Part shown: piece after piece, positions 57,893 to 64,000 of the stretch | How positions within the stretch are numbered: position 1 is the stretch's first letter | Layout: each line of letters begins with the position of its first letter | Source: Catellatospora vulcania | GTDB taxonomy: Bacteria > Actinomycetota > Actinomycetes > Mycobacteriales > Micromonosporaceae | NCBI RefSeq assembly: GCF_009720385.1 | Contig: NZ_WARX01000014.1 | Span: forward strand, 124,001-188,000 | DNA length: 64,000 nucleotides | Direction of reading: 5' to 3' | Notes under the pieces: model-generated | What the model saw: the letters and a program-made list of their open reading frames with translations, nothing else | The model's database searches: none | Told to the model about the DNA's origin: nothing | Translations under genes and position numbers: made by a program

Positions 57893-58175
57893 AGGCGAGA
57901 TCTGGCGTATCGACGGGGCCCGGGAAAGGCTCGGCCTGGTCATCAGCTCGGATGTGTACAACAGCACCGATGTGCCGATCGTCATCGTCGCGGAGGTCGT
58001 CGAGGAGGACGAGCTCCGCGACTCGCCGCTGGCGGTGCCGATGGGCGAGCTGATCATCATGCCCGACCGGGTGTCGTCACCCATGAAGAAGTGGTTCACC
58101 GACATGGTGGACGTCGTCGACACCGACACGATGCGCAAGGTCGGCCGGGCCTTGCGCATCATCCAGGACCTCTAG
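57882..58175 (+). CDS. MazF/PemK-like toxin (endoribonuclease)
   Basis: This protein of 97 residues starts at GTG 57882 ((M)LRRGEIWRIDGARERLGLVI). LRRGEIWRID, then GLVISSDVYNSTDVPIVIVA and the C-terminal MRKVGRALRIIQDL are the MazF/PemK pattern. These toxins cut mRNA at short sequences. The N-terminal Arg-Gly-Glu-Ile-Trp is the conserved core. It is coupled to the upstream antitoxin by an 11-bp overlap. The end overlaps the convergent marR-like gene by 4 bp. Confidence 0.85.
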   Translation: MLRRGEIWRIDGARERLGLVISSDVYNSTDVPIVIVAEVVEEDELRDSPLAVPMGELIIMPDRVSSPMKKWFTDMVDVVDTDTMRKVGRALRIIQDL

Positions 58176-58681
58176 TCCCCCGGGCAGTCGCCCTCTTCCC
58201 TGGGGCACTGCTCGCGCATCGAGGTGTGCAGCGGAGTGAACAGCTCCGTCAGCTGCGCCAGCTGCTGCGGGGTCAGCCGGTCGATGAAGATCGAGCGCAC
58301 CAGCTCGACGTGATGCGGCGCGACCCGCTGTATCGTCTCCCACCCCGCGTCGGTGAGCACGGCGAACTGCCCCCGCCGGTCGGACGGGCAGCTCTGCCGG
58401 CGCACCAGCCCGGCGCGCTCCATCCGGGTGATCTGGTGTGACAGCCGGCTCTTCTCCAGCAGCATCGACTGGGCCAGCTCCGACATGCGCAGGCGCCGGT
58501 CCGGCGCCTCGGACAGGCTCACCAGCACCCCGTAGTCGGTGCCCGAGAGGTCGTGCTGGGCCATTCCGCGCTCAAGCTCTGCCATCACCAGCTTCGCCGT
58601 GGTGATGAAACTGCGCCATGCCGCCTGCTCCGGCTCGGTCAGCCAGGGGACGGCCGTCGTCTGGGTTGCGGTGGTCGCCAT
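58172..58681 (-). CDS. MarR-family transcriptional regulator
   Basis: This protein of 169 residues has a winged helix at about residues 45-120: YGVLVSLSEAPDRRLRMSEL, SMLLEKSRLSHQITRMERAG and the wing RRQSCPSDRRGQFAVLTDAG. Cysteines (RRQSCP; MREQCPREEGDCPGD) might sense oxidants or electrophiles, as in OhrR-type relatives. It is downstream of the rutE-like gene in the same direction, separated by a strong terminator, and is likely to control it. A palindrome at 59370 is a candidate operator. Confidence 0.88.
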   Translation of the reverse strand: MATTATQTTAVPWLTEPEQAAWRSFITTAKLVMAELERGMAQHDLSGTDYGVLVSLSEAPDRRLRMSELAQSMLLEKSRLSHQITRMERAGLVRRQSCPSDRRGQFAVLTDAGWETIQRVAPHHVELVRSIFIDRLTPQQLAQLTELFTPLHTSMREQCPREEGDCPGD

Positions 58682-58694
58682 GAGTCACACCCTA

Positions 58695-58724
58695 GAGGGG
58701 TGGGGACAGCGGTCCCCACCCCTC
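58695..58724 (-). terminator. Terminator after the rutE-like gene
   Basis: A 13-bp perfect stem GAGGGGTGGGGAC / GTCCCCACCCCTC has a 4-nt loop, located between the stop of the nitroreductase gene and the start of the MarR gene (both minus strand). Confidence 0.8.
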
Positions 58725-58734
58725 ATCGTCTTGG

Positions 58735-59328
58735 TCAGGCCGTCTTTACGACATCGTCGTAGTCGAGCCGCGGGTTGCGGTCGAACCAGGCGCCCTCGCC
58801 CGGCTTGCCGATGTTCACCACGGCCAGCACCTTGTGCTCGCCGTCGGCGAAGAACTCCTTCTCGATGCCGGTCGCGTCGAAGCCGGTCATCGGGCCGGCG
58901 GCCAGCCCGGCCGCGCGTACGCCGAGGATGAAGTAGCCCACCTGCAGCGCGCCGTTGAACTGCGCCGTGTTCGCGCGGGCGGCGTCGTCACCGGTGAACC
59001 AGTCCCGGATGCCGGGGGCGTGCGGGAAGGTGCGGTCGAACTTGTCGTGGAAGTTCGTGTCCGCGGCGAGGATCGCGACCAGCGGAGCCTTGCCGGTCTT
59101 CTCCTTGTTACCGTCGGCCATCTGCTCGACCAGGCGCTCACGGGCCTGCTCGGAGCGCACCAGCACGACCCGCAGCGGCTGCATGTTGAGCGAGGTCGGG
59201 GCGTACTTGACGAGGTCGTAGATCGCCCGCACCTGCTCGTCGGTCACCGGCTCGTCGGTGAAGGTGTTGGCGGTGCGCGCGCTGCGGAACAGCAGGTCCT
59301 GCGCGTGGTTGTCGAGAACGAGCGACAT
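58735..59328 (-). CDS. RutE-like nitroreductase (malonic semialdehyde reductase)
   Basis: This FMN-binding protein of 197 residues has RSARTANTFTDEPVTDEQVR, DLVKYAPTSLNMQPLRVVLV (flavin-binding), and GPMTGFDATGIEKEFFADGE. The pattern matches RutE/HadB-type members of the nitroreductase family, which reduce malonic semialdehyde to 3-hydroxypropionate in E. coli. No other rut genes are nearby, so the natural substrate here may differ. It is a single gene with its own upstream palindrome and probably MarR control. Confidence 0.88.
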   Translation of the reverse strand: MSLVLDNHAQDLLFRSARTANTFTDEPVTDEQVRAIYDLVKYAPTSLNMQPLRVVLVRSEQARERLVEQMADGNKEKTGKAPLVAILAADTNFHDKFDRTFPHAPGIRDWFTGDDAARANTAQFNGALQVGYFILGVRAAGLAAGPMTGFDATGIEKEFFADGEHKVLAVVNIGKPGEGAWFDRNPRLDYDDVVKTA

Positions 59329-59369
59329 TGTGTTTCCTCCGAAGTCGGTCTGGCCAGGTCAGCCACCTG

Positions 59370-59385
59370 TCACCAACTTTGGTGA
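59370..59385 (-). promoter_or_regulatory. Candidate MarR operator
   Basis: TCACCAA-CT-TTGGTGA is a perfect 7-bp dyad, 42 bp upstream of the rutE-like start. MarR-family regulators bind 16-20 bp dyads of this kind. The link is inferred from position. Confidence 0.6.
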
Positions 59386-59442
59386 ACCTTCAACTATTTC
59401 GCAAGCACCGCCACTGTGGCGTACCCGACACCGACATCCCTC

Positions 59443-59521
59443 TTGATCAGCGGATTTGCCAGGCAACCGGGCGTATCCCTGCTCAAGATACGCACACCTG
59501 CCTGGCAAGTCGGGCGATCAA
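59443..59521. repeat. Multi-stem hairpin at the toxin gene end, family C-like
   Basis: TTGATC (59443-59448) pairs with GATCAA (59516-59521). TTGCCAGGCA (59456-59465) pairs with TGCCTGGCAA (59499-59508), and GCGTATC (59471-59477) with GATACGC (59487-59493). The right end overlaps the TGA stop of the RelE-like toxin gene. Its TGATC edge links it to the hairpins at 582, 11667 and 40881. Confidence 0.7.
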
Positions 59522-59820
59522 AGGCGCCACGGTCGACCGAAGATGTCGTGCGAGCCGATGCGGCGCCAGATGATGTGCGGACCAGGCTGGCCGGGCAGCT
59601 CCGCGCCGTACTGGAACGTGGCGCGGCCGTCGGGTGCCCAGGTCAGTTCCCAGATGTCGTCGTGGCCGGACATCTGCTTCACGCGCAGCCCTTTGCGGAA
59701 CTCCCCGGTCCGCAGATCGTGCACGAAGTGGCCGACGGCCTGCCGGAAGAGCGCCTTCTCGGCCTCGGTCAGCCGCTTGTAGTCGTGGAAGAAGCTGTCC
59801 AACTGGTCGTGTGTCGGCAT
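59518..59820 (-). CDS. RelE-superfamily toxin
   Basis: This protein of 100 residues starts at ATG 59820 (MPTHDQLDSFFHDYKRLTEA). AEKALFRQAVGHFVHDLRTG, GLRVKQMSGHDDIWELTW and the strand IIWRRIGSHDIFGRP resemble RelE/YhaV-type mRNA interferases (a helix pair followed by a beta-sheet with basic residues). The start shares its A with the stop of the upstream AbrB-type antitoxin gene, so the two are coupled. PrlF-YhaV of E. coli offers a precedent for this pairing. The 3' end is overlapped by a hairpin. Confidence 0.8.
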   Translation of the reverse strand: MPTHDQLDSFFHDYKRLTEAEKALFRQAVGHFVHDLRTGEFRKGLRVKQMSGHDDIWELTWAPDGRATFQYGAELPGQPGPHIIWRRIGSHDIFGRPWRL

Positions 59821-60179
59821 CAGGCGCCGTCCAGCGAGGCCAGGAACTCCTCGTCGCTTCCGTATCGGGTGAATCGGCCGGCCGCGAGGTCGGCGTCGGC
59901 CTCGGCTTCGCGGGCCTGCCACTGCGGCAAGTGGAACCACTCCTGGTCACGGGGCACGAGCGCCGCCGGAGTGAGCACGATGCTGCCGTCGCGGACAGAG
60001 ACGATCACCTGATCGCCCTCCTCCAACTGCAGCTGGTCGCGTACCGCTTGGGGAATGGTCACGCCACCCTTGGCGCGCAGGGTGGCGGTCAGCCCGCGGT
60101 TGCGGGCGGCCCGCCGTTCGGCACGTTTCGCCCCGGCGCGACTGCGATCGGAGTCCTGGTCGTGCTGGACATCACTCAT
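59820..60179 (-). CDS. AbrB/MazE-type antitoxin
   Basis: This protein of 119 residues starts MSDVQHDQDSDRSRAGAKRA. A basic N-terminal tail (AKRAERRAARNRG) is followed by a SpoVT-AbrB swapped-hairpin domain (TATLRAKGGVTIPQAVRDQL, LEEGDQVIVSVRDGSIVLTP) and an acidic C-terminal part (EADADLAAGRFTRYGSDEEF) expected to bind the toxin. It precedes the RelE-like toxin and overlaps it by one base. It lies 98 bp after narK in the same direction, with a terminator between. Confidence 0.85.
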   Translation of the reverse strand: MSDVQHDQDSDRSRAGAKRAERRAARNRGLTATLRAKGGVTIPQAVRDQLQLEEGDQVIVSVRDGSIVLTPAALVPRDQEWFHLPQWQAREAEADADLAAGRFTRYGSDEEFLASLDGA

Positions 60180-60229
60180 TCAGAAAGTCTGACAGACGGA
60201 AAATCCATCCGGTAGTGGGCGGAGAAATG

Positions 60230-60259
60230 CCCCGACCCCGGAGGCGGCCGGGATCGGGG
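60230..60259 (-). terminator. Terminator after narK
   Basis: CCCCGACCCCGG (60230-60241) pairs with CCGGGATCGGGG (60248-60259) with a bulge. On the minus strand the hairpin is followed by CATTTCTCC. It separates narK from the downstream toxin-antitoxin genes. Confidence 0.7.
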
Positions 60260-60277
60260 CGGGGAGGAACCGGGGTG

Positions 60278-61621
60278 TCAGACGCCCGCGTGGGCGAGGC
60301 TGGGGGCCTGGGTGACCAGGACGCGGCGGCGCAGGTAGCACCACCAGGTGACGGCCAGGCAGGTGCCGTACATCACCGCGAACCAGCCGAAGGCCGTGCC
60401 GATGCCGCCGGTCGCGTTGATCGAGTCACTGATGGCCCGGGGCAGGTAGAAGCCGCCCAGCGCGCCGACCGCGCCGGCGATGCCCAGCGTGGCCGCCGAC
60501 TCCCGCTTCGCGGTGGCCAGGTCGGGGGACGTGGCCGCGAAGATCGCAGGGATCATGCGGTAGGTCGACCCGTTGCCGGCCCCGGCCGCCGTGAACAGCA
60601 CCAGGAACGCGGCGAGGAAGCCGGCCATGTTCTTGGCCTGGACCGCGGTGATGACGCCGTACGAGCCGAGGCCCATCACCACGAAGCAGGCCGCGGTGAC
60701 CCGGGCCCCGCCGACCTTGTCCGACAGCCAGCCGCCGAACGGTCGCGACAGCGAGCCGACGAGCGGGCCGGTGAAGGCCAGGGTGATCGTCGCCGCGCCC
60801 AGGTGGGCGGTCGGCGCCTGCGGGAACTGCAGCTTGAGCACCAGCGGGAAGGCGGCCGAGTAGCCCAGGAACGAGCCGAAGGTGCCGATGTAGAGGAAGG
60901 ACATGATCCAGGTGTGCGCCCGCTTGACCGTGGCGAACTGTGCCTTCAGCGGCGACTTCGCCACCTCCAGGTTGTTCATGAACAGGCGGGCGCAGAGCGC
61001 GGCGGCCAGCACCAGCGGCAGCCACATGAGCCCGCCGTACACCAGCCCGAACGACAGCGCGATCGGCACCACGAGCTGCATCACGCTGATGCCGAGGTTG
61101 CCGCCGGCCGCGTTCAGGCCGAGTGCGGTGCCCTTCTCCTTCTCCGGGTAGAAGAAGGAGATGTTGGTCATGGAGGAGGCGAAGTTGCCGCCGCCCAGGC
61201 CCGCCGTCGCCGCGATGAGCAGCACCGCCCAGTACGGCGGCTTGGCCGTGACCGCGAACACCATGCCCGCGATCGGGATCAGCAGCAGCAGCGCGCTGAT
61301 CATGGTCCAGGTGCGGCCGCCGAACCGGGTGACCGCGAAGGTGTACGGGATGCGCATCACCGCGCCGATCAGGTTCGGCAGCGCGACCAGCCAGAACTTC
61401 TGGTCGACGGTGAACGGGAAGGCGGTGGCCGGCATCGCCACCACCACGACGCTCCAGAGCGTCCACACCGAGAACCCGAGGTGCTCGGCGAAGATGGAGA
61501 AGACCAGGTTCCGCCGGGCGACACGGCGGCCGGTGGAGGCCCAGAACTGCGGGTCCTCGGGGTCCCAGGTGCTGATCGCGGCGGGCTTCGGTGCCGGCGG
61601 CGCAGGCGCGATGGCGGTCAT
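60278..61621 (-). CDS. narK: Nitrate/nitrite transporter NarK
   Basis: This major-facilitator transporter has 447 residues and about 12 transmembrane helices. The chosen start is ATG 61621 (MTAIAPAPPAPKPAAISTWD); a longer open frame runs to 61939 but is not supported. Both nitrate signature motifs are present: AGLGGGNFASSMTNISFFYP in helix 5 and TAAGAGNGSTYRMIPAIF in helix 11, each with the Gly-rich face and Asn typical of NarK. It supplies nitrate to the NasA reductase encoded 3 kb away on the same strand, and may export nitrite. The upstream region has a GlnR-box-like sequence. Confidence 0.95.
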   Translation of the reverse strand: MTAIAPAPPAPKPAAISTWDPEDPQFWASTGRRVARRNLVFSIFAEHLGFSVWTLWSVVVVAMPATAFPFTVDQKFWLVALPNLIGAVMRIPYTFAVTRFGGRTWTMISALLLLIPIAGMVFAVTAKPPYWAVLLIAATAGLGGGNFASSMTNISFFYPEKEKGTALGLNAAGGNLGISVMQLVVPIALSFGLVYGGLMWLPLVLAAALCARLFMNNLEVAKSPLKAQFATVKRAHTWIMSFLYIGTFGSFLGYSAAFPLVLKLQFPQAPTAHLGAATITLAFTGPLVGSLSRPFGGWLSDKVGGARVTAACFVVMGLGSYGVITAVQAKNMAGFLAAFLVLFTAAGAGNGSTYRMIPAIFAATSPDLATAKRESAATLGIAGAVGALGGFYLPRAISDSINATGGIGTAFGWFAVMYGTCLAVTWWCYLRRRVLVTQAPSLAHAGV

Positions 61622-61630
61622 GGCCAGCAA

Positions 61631-61646
61631 GTTACGAACATGTGAT
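61631..61646. promoter_or_regulatory. GlnR-box-like sequence before narK
   Basis: GTTAC-GAACAT-GTGAT lies 10-25 bp before the narK ATG. It matches the GTnAC-N6-GnnA(C/T) shape of the box before nasA. The site is so close to the start codon that it might instead act by blocking RNA polymerase or be coincidental. Confidence 0.35.
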
Positions 61647-61771
61647 TGCCATGTTGTTCCGTCGCGCGTACCCGTGGTGTGAACCCTGCCGCACCGCGCG
61701 ACCCCGATCGCTGTGAGCCGGCGGCGGGAAAACGGACATCGGATCGCATACCACAGTGCAAGCAGGCCGTT

Positions 61772-61801
61772 TTGACCTCGCCGGGAGGCACCGGGTATCG
61801 T
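61772..61801 (+). promoter_or_regulatory. Probable rplM-rpsI promoter
   Basis: TTGACC (61772-61777) and TATCGT (61796-61801) are spaced by 18 bp, the same -35 and spacing as the rpsL candidate. The leader would be about 160 nt. The rest of the 347-bp narK-rplM gap shows no gene. Confidence 0.5.
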
Positions 61802-61968
61802 TAGCGGCTGTTGTGCGAGAGGTGGCGCCGAGCCGGTACTCCTGATGCTCAGGTAGGCTTGTCGTTCGCGCGCCGGTCCGTTTGCGACCGGCCGGCATCG
61901 CAGAATCCGTTGATCGTGGGCAGTTTCGCCCGCGGTCACACAGACCTACGACGAGACAAGGTAGACCT

Positions 61969-62412
61969 GTGCGTACGTACAGCCCGAAGCCGGGTGAGAT
62001 CGAGCGTCAGTGGCACGTTATCGACGCTTCTGACGTCGTGCTGGGCCGGCTCGCCACCCACACCGCCAACCTTCTGCGCGGTAAGCACAAGCCGACTTTC
62101 GCGCCGCACGTCGACACCGGCGACTTTGTGGTCATCATCAACGCCGGCAAGGTTGCCCTGACCGGCAACAAGCGCGCGACCAAGATCGCTTACCGGCACT
62201 CCGGTTACCCGGGCGGCCTCAAGCAGATCGGCTACGACGAGCTGCTCACCAAGCGTCCCGAGCGGGCGATCGAGCTGGCCGTCAAGGGCATGATCCCCCA
62301 CAACAAGCTGGGCCGTCAGATCATGTCGAAGCTGAAGGTCTACGCTGGCGCGGAGCACCCGCACGCGGCGCAGCAGCCCGTGCCGTTCGAACTCAAGCAG
62401 ATCGCGCAGTGA
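61969..62412 (+). CDS. rplM: 50S ribosomal protein L13
   Basis: This protein of 147 residues starts at GTG 61969 ((M)[20 protein letters not shown]); upstream in-frame starts extend into the leader and are rejected. [40 protein letters not shown] and [20 protein letters not shown] are the L13 signature. L13 is an early 50S assembly protein. It forms a two-gene unit with rpsI 20 bp downstream. Confidence 0.97.
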   Translation: MRTYSPKPGEIERQWHVIDASDVVLGRLATHTANLLRGKHKPTFAPHVDTGDFVVIINAGKVALTGNKRATKIAYRHSGYPGGLKQIGYDELLTKRPERAIELAVKGMIPHNKLGRQIMSKLKVYAGAEHPHAAQQPVPFELKQIAQ

Positions 62413-62432
62413 GCGCGGACGAAGGAATCACC

Positions 62433-62924
62433 ATGACCGACACTTCCGTGCCGACCCAGGCCGTGGTCGAGGCTGAGGCTGAGGCCTCGGTCGCCACCGC
62501 CGTCGCTGTCAAGCCGGCCACCCCGAAGTTCAAGGGTGACCGCCCGATCCAGACCGTGGGCCGCCGCAAGCAGGCCATCGTCCGGGTGCGTCTGATCCCG
62601 GGCACCGGCAAGATCACCTGCAACGGCCAGGAGCTGGAGAAGTACTTCCCCAGCAAGGTCGCGCAGCAGTCGGTGCGGGAGCCGCTGGTCACCGCTGAGA
62701 AGACCGAGGGTCTCGACATCATCGCCAACCTGCGTGGCGGTGGCATCAGCGGCCAGGCCGGCGCGCTGCGTCTGGCGATCGCGCGCGCCCTGTGCGAGCT
62801 CGACATCGACGACCGCCCGGCGCTGAAGAAGGCCGGCTTCCTCACTCGTGACGCCCGCGTCACGGAGAGCAAGAAGTACGGTCTCAAGAAGGCCCGTAAG
62901 GCCCCGCAGTACTCCAAGCGTTGA
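62433..62924 (+). CDS. rpsI: 30S ribosomal protein S9
   Basis: This protein of 163 residues starts at ATG 62433 ([20 protein letters not shown]) with GAAGGAATCACC upstream; a GTG at 62409 overlapping rplM is the alternative. An acidic/Ala-rich N-terminal extension of about 35 residues precedes the S9 core ([40 protein letters not shown]). The C-terminal tail [17 protein letters not shown] reaches the P-site tRNA anticodon loop. Confidence 0.97.
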   Translation: MTDTSVPTQAVVEAEAEASVATAVAVKPATPKFKGDRPIQTVGRRKQAIVRVRLIPGTGKITCNGQELEKYFPSKVAQQSVREPLVTAEKTEGLDIIANLRGGGISGQAGALRLAIARALCELDIDDRPALKKAGFLTRDARVTESKKYGLKKARKAPQYSKR

Positions 62925-62940
62925 TCGCTGTCTGCTGATC

Positions 62941-62984
62941 GGCCGGGCACGCTCCTGCTTCACGGCGGGAATGCGTGCCCGGCC
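62941..62984 (+). terminator. Terminator after rpsI
   Basis: GGCCGGGCACGC (62941-62952) pairs perfectly with GCGTGCCCGGCC (62973-62984) and is followed by TTTCGACTTT. It closes the rplM-rpsI unit. Confidence 0.85.
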
Positions 62985-63061
62985 TTTCGACTTTGGCCCG
63001 TCATCCGTGGGCCGGGTCGTCTCGAACCCCTCCTTTCGCACCCCACAGAAAGGGCCACCGA

Positions 63062-64000
63062 ATGGCACGCCTTTTCGGCACCGACGGCGTACGCGGTCTG
63101 GCCAACGCGGACCTCAGCCCCGAGCTCGCACTCTCGCTGGCTGTCGCCGCGGCGCACACCCTGCCCGACCCTGATCGCGAGCAGCCGCCGCTGGTGGTGG
63201 TCGGCCGCGACCCCCGGGCCAGTGGGGAGATGCTCGAGGCGGCCGTGGTCGCGGGCCTGGCCAGTGCCGGCGCGAACGTGGTGCGGGTCGGGGTGCTGCC
63301 GACGCCCGGCGTGGCCTACCTGACCGCCGAGGTGCGGGCGGACTTCGGCGTGATGATCTCCGCCAGTCACAACCCGATGCCGGACAACGGCATCAAGTTC
63401 TTCGCCGCCGGCGGGCACAAGCTGACCGATGAGCAGGAGGACGCCATCGAGGCCGCGCTCGGCGCGACCTGGACGCGGCCCACCGGAGCGTCGGTCGGGC
63501 GGGTGCACGACCTGCTGGACGGGGCCGAGCACTACGCCACGCACCTGGTGGAGGCCACCGGCCACCCGCTCGCCGGGATCAAGGTCGTGGTCGACTGCGC
63601 GCACGGCGCGGCCAGCGACGTGGCGCCCGAGGCGTTCCGCGAGGCCGGGGCCGAGGTCATCGCCATCAACGCCGAGCCCGACGGTCTCAACATCAACGAC
63701 GAGTGCGGCGCGACCCACCTGGGGCCGCTGAAGGCGGCCGTGGTCGAGCACGGAGCCCACCTGGGCATCGCGGTCGACGGCGACGCCGACCGGTGCCTGG
63801 CGGTCGACGCGTCCGGGGCCGAGGTGGACGGCGACCAGATCATGGCGATCCTCGCGCTGGCCATGCGCGACGCGGGCACGCTGGTCAACGACACCCTGGT
63901 CGCGACCGTCATGAGCAACCTCGGGCTGCGCATCGCCATGCGCGAGGCCGGCATCACCCTGGTCGAGACCAAGGTCGGCGACAGGTACGTGCTGGAGGAG
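63062..64000 (+). CDS. glmM: Phosphoglucosamine mutase, 5' part
   Basis: This enzyme interconverts glucosamine-6-P and glucosamine-1-P for peptidoglycan precursors. The window ends after 313 codons with the frame still open, so the C-terminal part is missing. [20 protein letters not shown] is the family N-terminus; the phosphoserine is Ser102 in [17 protein letters not shown], and the metal-binding loop is [16 protein letters not shown]. Its location after rplM-rpsI is the standard actinobacterial order. Confidence 0.97.
   Translation, partial: MARLFGTDGVRGLANADLSPELALSLAVAAAHTLPDPDREQPPLVVVGRDPRASGEMLEAAVVAGLASAGANVVRVGVLPTPGVAYLTAEVRADFGVMISASHNPMPDNGIKFFAAGGHKLTDEQEDAIEAALGATWTRPTGASVGRVHDLLDGAEHYATHLVEATGHPLAGIKVVVDCAHGAASDVAPEAFREAGAEVIAINAEPDGLNINDECGATHLGPLKAAVVEHGAHLGIAVDGDADRCLAVDASGAEVDGDQIMAILALAMRDAGTLVNDTLVATVMSNLGLRIAMREAGITLVETKVGDRYVLEE

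Noticed and set aside
61622-61939. N-terminal extension of narK to 61939
   Set aside because: The extra 106 residues are Arg-rich, lack membrane or signal features and cover the probable control region; NarK proteins normally begin close to the chosen ATG.

Overview
The window is about 64 kb of very GC-rich DNA. Gene order, S-rich and Pro-rich lineage proteins, a TTG-started rpoB and secY, and two-residue signatures in the translation proteins all point to an actinobacterium, most likely a member of the Micromonosporaceae (Micromonospora/Catellatospora/Actinoplanes group). The genus cannot be fixed from the sequence alone.

Positions 1-35995 are the core transcription-translation block, all on the + strand apart from one small regulator pair. 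The order is rplA (partial), a minus-strand GntR regulator with a membrane protein, rplJ-rplL with an attenuator-like leader, rpoB-rpoC, two lineage-specific membrane proteins, the str operon (rpsL-rpsG-fusA-tuf), the S10 and spc operons (rpsJ to rplO), secY-adk-map, and the alpha operon (infA-rpmJ-rpsM-rpsK-rpsD-rpoA-rplQ-truA). Leaders of rpsL, rpsJ and infA share one 25-nt sequence block.

Positions 36000-43000 hold housekeeping and accessory genes: a proline-rich membrane-anchored protein, an RsmC-like methyltransferase, an ABC-F ATPase, an MBL-fold hydrolase, a secreted GH18 chitinase and a stand-alone thiE.

Positions 43300-48551 are one thiamine operon behind a TPP riboswitch: thiO, thiS, thiG, a TenI-like protein, a 24-codon bridging ORF, thiD and thiC.

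Positions 48700-61640 are mostly minus strand and hold an assimilatory nitrate/nitrite locus: a HemD protein with a winged-helix tail, nirD, nirB, an FAD/BFD electron-transfer protein, the nitrate reductase catalytic subunit and the transporter narK. Two toxin-antitoxin modules (MazF-like, and AbrB with RelE-like), a MarR regulator and a RutE-like nitroreductase lie between the reductase and narK. The window closes with rplM-rpsI and the start of glmM.

A recurrent non-coding theme runs through the window. Long, often perfect inverted repeats sit just downstream of genes and fall into at least three families: copies at 520 and 36004; copies at 30970 and 48577; and a TGATC-edged family at 582, 11584, 11667, 40881 and 59443. 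One more, at 43070, has arms that are themselves palindromes. They look like repeated hairpin elements that may act as terminators.
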